DNA from: Sphingomonas ginkgonis
Lineage (GTDB): Bacteria > Pseudomonadota > Alphaproteobacteria > Sphingomonadales > Sphingomonadaceae
DNA: 64,000 bases
Direction of reading: 5' to 3'
Assembly (NCBI RefSeq): GCF_003970925.1
Contig: NZ_RWJF01000001.1
Location: 1,048,501-1,112,500, forward strand
Shown: positions 59,765 through 64,000 of the stretch, piece after piece
Layout: every line of letters starts with the position of its first letter
How positions within the stretch are numbered: position 1 is the first letter of the stretch
The notes under the pieces: generated by a model
The model's input: only the letters and a program-made list of their open reading frames with translations
Told to the model about the DNA's origin: nothing
The model's database searches: none
Made by a program: the position numbers and the translations under genes

Positions 59765-61933
59765 ATGCGCCAGTCCCTGCTCTTCGCCGCCCTTCTCCTC
59801 ACCACCGCTCCCGTCATCGCCATGGCCCCGCCCCCCACCGACGCTCCGCCCACGCCGGCCCCCGTCAGCGCTCCGCTGCCCGTGCCGCCCTATCCCCAGA
59901 CCCGCACCGTCGACGTGGTCGAGGACCATTTCGGCACCAAGGTCGCCGATCCCTATCGCTGGCTCGAGAACGACGTGCGCGGGGACGCCGAGGTCCGCAG
60001 CTGGGTCGAGGCGGAGAATGGCGCGACCAACCGGTTCCTCGCCGAGCTGCCGGGCCGCGAGCATCTCAAGCAGCAGATGACTGCGCTCTACGACTATGAG
60101 CGGTTCGGCATCCCCGAGCGCAAGGGCAGCCGCTACTTCTACACCCGCAACGACGGGCTTCAGAACCAGTCCGTCCTCTACGTCCGCGACGCGGTGAACG
60201 GCCCGGCGCGGCTGCTGATCGATCCCAATGGCTGGTCCAAGGACGGCGCCACCGCGCTGGCCGAGTGGCAGCCGAGCGAGGACGGTTCGCACCTCCTCTA
60301 CGCGATCCAGGACGGCGGGACCGACTGGCGGACGCTGAAGGTGCTCGACACGGCCAGCGGCCAGCTGCTGCCCGACGAGATCAAGTGGGTGAAGTTCTCC
60401 GGCCTGTCGTGGACCAAGGACGGCAAGGCGTTCGTCTACAGCCGCTTCCCCGAGCCCGCGGCCGGGGCGACCTTCCAGTCGCTCAACCGCGACCAGCAGG
60501 TCTACCTCCACCGGCTCGGCACGCCGCAGAGCGCCGACGTCAAGCTCTACGCGACGCCCGACCGGCCCGAGCTCAACCACCAGGCGCAGGTCAGCAAGGA
60601 CGGGCGCTGGCTGGTGGTGACCTCGTCGAGCGGGACTGACGACCGCTACGAGGTCGTGCTGCTCGACATGGCCAGGCCCGGCGCCAGGCCGCGGGTGATC
60701 GTCCCCGGCTTCACCGACAATTTCACCTACGTCGGCAACCGCGGCACCCAGTTCTACTTCGTCACCAACAAGGGCGCGCCCAAGCTCAAGGTGGTGACGA
60801 TGGACGTCGCCGCGGCGAACCCGGTCTCGCGCGACCTGATCGGCCAGCAGGAGGCGACGCTCGACAGTGCCAGCCTGGTCGGCGACGCGCTGGTCGCTTC
60901 CTACCTCAAGGACGCGAAGACCGAGGTCCGGGTCCACGGCCTCGACGGCCGGCTGCGGCGGACGATCGCATTGCCGGGGATCGGCTCGGCCAGCGGGTTC
61001 GACGGCGATCTCGGCAATTCCGAGACCTTCTTCGCCTTCACCAGCTTCAACCGTCCCACCACCATCTACCGCTACGACGTGGGCAGCGGGCAGGCGACCG
61101 CCTGGGCAACCCCCAAGCTCAACTTCAACCCCGACGCCTACACCGTCGAGCAGAAGTTCTACGCCTCCAAGGACGGCACCAAGGTGCCGATGTTCATCGT
61201 CCGCAAGAAGGGCTCGACCGGCCCCGCGCCGACGTTGCTCTACGGCTATGGCGGGTTCAACGTGCCGCTGCCGCCGAGCTACTCGCCGACCCGGCTCGCC
61301 TGGCTCGAGGCGGGCGGCACCTTCGCGCTCGCCAACATCCGCGGCGGCGGGGAATATGGCAAGGCGTGGCACGATGCCGGCCGGCTGGCCAACAAGCAGA
61401 ACGTGTTCGACGACTTCATCGCCGCGGGCGAGTATCTCAAGGCCAACGGCTATACCGGCCCCAATCAACTCGCGATCGAGGGCGGCTCCAACGGCGGCCT
61501 GCTGATCGGCGCGGTGGTCAACCAGCGCCCCGACCTGTTCGCCGCCGCGCACCCGGCGGTGGGTGTGATGGACATGCTGCGCTTCGATCGCTTCACTGCC
61601 GGCCGCTACTGGGTCGACGATTATGGCTACCCCGGCAAGCAGGCCGACTTCCCGCGGCTGCTGGGCTATTCGCCCTATCACAACATCAAGGGCGGAAAGC
61701 CCTATCCGGCGGTGCTGGTGACGACCGCCGACACCGACGACCGGGTGGTCCCGGGGCACAGCTTCAAATATATCGCGCGGCTGCAGAGCACGGCGGGGAC
61801 CGGCGACAAGCCGCACCTCATCCGAATCGAGACGCGCGCCGGGCACGGCTCGGGCAAGCCGACCTCGAAGATCATCGAGGAGACGAGCGACGTCTACGCT
61901 TTCCTCGGCTATTATACCGGGCTGAAGCTCTAG
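59765..61933 (+). CDS. Prolyl oligopeptidase (S9A family), exported
   Basis: 722 residues. A signal peptide (MRQSLLFAALLLTTAPVIAM) precedes the S9A layout: N-terminal DPYRWLEND, a seven-bladed beta-propeller (about 100-440) and a C-terminal alpha/beta hydrolase. The catalytic Ser is in EGGSNGGLLIGAV, the Asp in TADTDDRVVPGHS and the His in TRAGHGSGKP. The GGGEYGKAWHDAGR block is typical. It cleaves short proline-containing peptides, here in the periplasm. It starts 83 nt after rplQ. Confidence 0.95.
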   Translation: MRQSLLFAALLLTTAPVIAMAPPPTDAPPTPAPVSAPLPVPPYPQTRTVDVVEDHFGTKVADPYRWLENDVRGDAEVRSWVEAENGATNRFLAELPGREHLKQQMTALYDYERFGIPERKGSRYFYTRNDGLQNQSVLYVRDAVNGPARLLIDPNGWSKDGATALAEWQPSEDGSHLLYAIQDGGTDWRTLKVLDTASGQLLPDEIKWVKFSGLSWTKDGKAFVYSRFPEPAAGATFQSLNRDQQVYLHRLGTPQSADVKLYATPDRPELNHQAQVSKDGRWLVVTSSSGTDDRYEVVLLDMARPGARPRVIVPGFTDNFTYVGNRGTQFYFVTNKGAPKLKVVTMDVAAANPVSRDLIGQQEATLDSASLVGDALVASYLKDAKTEVRVHGLDGRLRRTIALPGIGSASGFDGDLGNSETFFAFTSFNRPTTIYRYDVGSGQATAWATPKLNFNPDAYTVEQKFYASKDGTKVPMFIVRKKGSTGPAPTLLYGYGGFNVPLPPSYSPTRLAWLEAGGTFALANIRGGGEYGKAWHDAGRLANKQNVFDDFIAAGEYLKANGYTGPNQLAIEGGSNGGLLIGAVVNQRPDLFAAAHPAVGVMDMLRFDRFTAGRYWVDDYGYPGKQADFPRLLGYSPYHNIKGGKPYPAVLVTTADTDDRVVPGHSFKYIARLQSTAGTGDKPHLIRIETRAGHGSGKPTSKIIEETSDVYAFLGYYTGLKL

Positions 61934-61993
61934 GCCGACCGCGCCCGGATCGCCGCCGACGATCGGCGACGATCCGGGGGGCGACGGACGGGC

Positions 61994-62338
61994 CTAGTGC
62001 GCGGGGACGGTAATCACCCGCGTCACGGCATAGCTCTGCGGGTCGACGACATAGACGTAGCCGTCGGTTGAGACGTAGCGCGCCGAGGGCGCGAGGCTGT
62101 ACTGGGTGACGAGCGGCTGCGGCAGGGTCGAATAGTCGCTGTAGTAGCTGTAGTTCGGCCCGAACACGGTTCCGACCTTTACCTCGCCGGCCTGCTTGCG
62201 GGTCAGCCGGTTCCAGGCGACGCACTGGCCGTCGCGGTAGCCGCTGCAGGCGATCTGGTTGGAGTAGCTGCGCGCCTCGGCGGCGCTGCCGGCCAGCGCG
62301 ATCGCGGCGCCGGCGAGAAGGACAAGACTCTTGGTCAT
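61994..62338 (-). CDS. Hypothetical secreted protein (114 aa)
   Basis: It begins MTKSLVLLAGAAIALAGSAAEA, a signal peptide with a likely AEA-R cleavage. The mature part has SNQIACSGYRDGQCVAWNRLTRKQ with two cysteines, a Tyr-rich NYSYYSDYSTLPQP stretch and a final DGYVYVVDPQSYAVTRVI strand pair. An in-frame ATG two codons upstream (62344) lies too close to GGAG; 62338 has better spacing. No family is recognised. It converges with the peptidase gene. Confidence 0.72.
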   Translation of the reverse strand: MTKSLVLLAGAAIALAGSAAEARSYSNQIACSGYRDGQCVAWNRLTRKQAGEVKVGTVFGPNYSYYSDYSTLPQPLVTQYSLAPSARYVSTDGYVYVVDPQSYAVTRVITVPAH

Positions 62339-62491
62339 GTGCATGGCTCCTTTCGGGTTGGGACCGGAAGAAAACCGGCCGGCCTGCTGCCCGGTTGCCG
62401 CGCATGAACAAGGATTAACCAGGTCGCGCGGCCCCGAACGCCGCCGTTGTCCGACCCCGACTTCCGCTCTCAGCATGCGTCATTGATCCGG

Positions 62492-62504
62492 CGGCATAAT
62501 GCCG
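62492..62504. promoter_or_regulatory. Short palindrome upstream of the GH43 gene
   Basis: CGGCAT-A-ATGCCG is a perfect 6-bp dyad around one base, 80 nt before the GH43 ATG. Sugar-responsive regulators often bind sites of this size, but no regulator gene is adjacent and the site may be chance. Confidence 0.3.
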
Positions 62505-62584
62505 GTTGTGCCCGGGCCGAAACACCGGAGCCTTCTTCTTCGAGGCTACTTTTCCGGGAGCTTTCCGCCAATTAGAGGCGCGTA

Positions 62585-63634
62585 ATGCGCTATTCCATCG
62601 ACGATCGCGAGGCGGGTTCGGCGCCGGCTCGCGACCATTCCGCGATCATGCCCGGCACCACGCTCGAAACCTATTGCAACCCGGTGCTCGACGCCGATTT
62701 TCCCGATCCCGCCGTCCTGCTCGCCGAAGACGGCTTCTATTACGCTTATGCAACCCAGACCTGGCGCGACGGGCGCTGGATCAACATCCAGGTCGCGCGA
62801 TCGGCCGACCTCGTCCGGTGGGAGCATCTGGGCGACGCGCTTCCGGACAAGCCGGCCTGGGGGCTGGCCACGCAGGATTACTGGGCGCCGGACGTCATCT
62901 TCGCCGACGGCCGCTACATCATGTACTACTCGGCCAAGCCCGACGCCTGCGCCGAGACCAAGGACCATTGTTTGGCGATCGCGGTCGCGGACTCGCCCGC
63001 TGGCCCCTTCGTCGACATCGGCGCGCCGCTGCTGGTCGGGCAGGGGTTCGAATATATCGACCCGATGGCGTTCGACGACCCGGCGACGGGGAAGAAGTAT
63101 CTCTACTGGGGCTCGGGCTTCCAGCCGATCAAGGTGCAGGAGCTGAGCGCGGACCGGCTGTCGTTCGCGCCCGGCACGCGCCCGGTCGAACTCATCTGGC
63201 CCAACCCGGTAAAGGGCGCCTTCCCGCGGCTGGTGGAGGCGAGCTGGCTGATCCACCGCGACGGCGCCTATTATCTCTTCTACTCGGGCGACAATTGCTG
63301 CGGCCCGCACGCCGAATATGGCGTGATGGTCGCCCGCTCGAGCTCGCCGACCGGCCCGTTCGAGACGCTCGAGGAGGCGAGGGGCGTGCCCTACAGCCTG
63401 ATGCTCCACAAGAACGACCGCTGGCTCGCGCCCGGCCACAACTCGATGATCGCGGACAAGGCGGGCGACTGGTGGATGGTCTACCACGCGATCGACGTGA
63501 ACCGGCCCCGGACCCGGCAGGAAGACGAGATCAACAGCCGCCGGATCCTGCTGATCGACAAGGTCGAATGGGTCGAGGGATGGCCGATGATCGGCACGCC
63601 GAGCGACGGACCGAAGCCCGCGCCGCGGACCTGA
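62585..63634 (+). CDS. Glycoside hydrolase family 43 enzyme
   Basis: 349 residues without a signal peptide. It has the GH43 five-bladed propeller landmarks: the catalytic base Asp in YCNPVLDADFPDPAVLL, the pKa-tuning Asp in YIDPMAFDD and the acid Glu in LVEASWLIHRDGAYYLFYSG, all intact. A WAPDVIFADGRYIMYYS block also fits. The family acts mostly on arabinose- or xylose-containing polysaccharides and oligosaccharides. The lack of a leader suggests cytoplasmic action on imported oligosaccharides. It converges with another glycosidase-like gene. Confidence 0.92.
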   Translation: MRYSIDDREAGSAPARDHSAIMPGTTLETYCNPVLDADFPDPAVLLAEDGFYYAYATQTWRDGRWINIQVARSADLVRWEHLGDALPDKPAWGLATQDYWAPDVIFADGRYIMYYSAKPDACAETKDHCLAIAVADSPAGPFVDIGAPLLVGQGFEYIDPMAFDDPATGKKYLYWGSGFQPIKVQELSADRLSFAPGTRPVELIWPNPVKGAFPRLVEASWLIHRDGAYYLFYSGDNCCGPHAEYGVMVARSSSPTGPFETLEEARGVPYSLMLHKNDRWLAPGHNSMIADKAGDWWMVYHAIDVNRPRTRQEDEINSRRILLIDKVEWVEGWPMIGTPSDGPKPAPRT

Positions 63635-63643
63635 TCAGCGCGG

Positions 63644-64000
63644 CTAGCGGGCGGCGACCGCCGCCCGCGCGCGCGGCTTGCGGCTGGCGCGCAGCTCGTC
63701 GAACAGGATCCGCTGCGCCTTCATTTCCGCGAGCAGTCCCTCGTCGACGTGGCGGGCGCCGTCGGCGGTGACGGTGGAGAGGAGGCCGGCCTCGGCATGC
63801 CGGCTGTTGTCCCAGCCGGGATAGGCGGTGATCGGGTACCAGCAGATGCCCTCGATCCGCGCGCCGCGGCGCATCGCGTCGCGCACCTCGCTGCAGACAT
63901 AGTGGAACCAGCTCGCCTTGCCCGAGCCCTCGGCCCCTGTCTCCGACAGGAAGATCGGCTTGCCGTAGCGCTCGGCGACCTCGACCAGCATGTCGGCGAG
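63644..64000 (-). CDS. C-terminal part of a glycosidase-like protein (gene start outside window)
   Basis: The last 118 or so residues of a minus-strand gene that continues past the window end. The visible part reads MLVEVAERYGKPIFLSETGAEGSG (in part), with a candidate nucleophile Glu in SETGAEG, then GICWYPITAYPGWDN, which resembles the last strands of a TIM-barrel glycosidase of clan GH-A, then a basic Ala-rich tail. Family and substrate cannot be given from this piece. It is 9 nt from the GH43 stop. Confidence 0.7.
   Translation of the reverse strand, partial: LADMLVEVAERYGKPIFLSETGAEGSGKASWFHYVCSEVRDAMRRGARIEGICWYPITAYPGWDNSRHAEAGLLSTVTADGARHVDEGLLAEMKAQRILFDELRASRKPRARAAVAAR

Noticed and set aside
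61947..61975. Imperfect hairpin between the peptidase and the secreted-protein gene
   Set aside because: The arms need a three-base bulge and no U run follows. It could be a weak bidirectional terminator, but similar structures arise by chance at this G+C.
1..64000. CRISPR arrays, insertion sequences, rRNA genes and prophage genes
   Set aside because: No regularly spaced repeats, transposase or integrase domains, phage structural genes or rRNA-like segments were seen on either strand.

Overview
The window is G+C-rich DNA (roughly 65-70% in coding regions) from an alphaproteobacterium, most likely a member of the Sphingomonadales. The evidence is the gene content and order: NDUFA12 and DUF2155 next to aat, a zeta-type F1-ATPase inhibitor (DUF1476) beside bolA and grxD, many TonB/APC/S9 peptidase-type genes, and an expansion of HWE-family histidine kinases. 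It reads as ordinary chromosome. I see no complete insertion sequence, phage, CRISPR array or rRNA operon, and one tRNA gene (tRNA-Trp).

Layout. (1) 1-10497: a TonB-dependent receptor (5' end missing), a large periplasmic beta-propeller/amidohydrolase fusion and an APC amino-acid permease on the plus strand. They converge with a minus-strand set of AraC regulator, PepSY membrane protein, alpha/beta esterase and PaiB-like FMN protein. Together they look like an uptake-and-processing locus. (2) 10498-11500: a lower-G+C patch carrying an orphan MbcA/ParS-type antitoxin. (3) 11503-12756: a new 59-aa membrane protein, nusG, secE and tRNA-Trp. (4) 12821-17873: fatty-acyl-AMP ligase, recX, a double cold-shock protein, DUF192, NDUFA12, DUF2155 and aat. 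(5) 18022-24171: a signalling block of two HWE kinases and an ECF sigma/anti-sigma pair between aat and accC. (6) 24219-28622: accC, accB and aroQ, then thiS, thiG, a small ORF and pcm. (7) 28697-40743: metabolic genes (KGG stress protein, TPP enzyme, EthD, succinate-semialdehyde dehydrogenase, TPR-sulfotransferase, SCP2, split 3-oxoacid CoA-transferase with GSTs, DUF418). (8) 40875-46255: DUF1476-bolA-grxD, a glycosyltransferase, an MBL hydrolase, DUF4230 and nadA. (9) 46268-52085 (minus): a receiver-less CtrA-like regulator, DUF3035, lspA, ileS and ribF. (10) 52291-59681: rpsM-rpsK-rpoA, then a 4.9-kb insertion (acyltransferase, SDR remnant, third HWE kinase plus response regulator, small ORF), then rplQ. 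(11) 59765-64000: prolyl oligopeptidase, a small secreted protein, a GH43 enzyme and the end of another glycosidase-like gene.

The strongest pattern is that HWE kinase modules sit in two places where housekeeping genes are normally adjacent (accC/aat and rpoA/rplQ). Three HWE kinases of different sensor architecture occur within 41 kb. Other points of note are the 160-nt tail overlap between DUF2155 and aat, the receiver-less CtrA-like protein, the orphan antitoxin, several clean inverted repeats in intergenic regions, and two short membrane-protein genes (59 and 54 aa) that are easy to overlook. All functional statements come from reading the sequence by eye; no database search was run.
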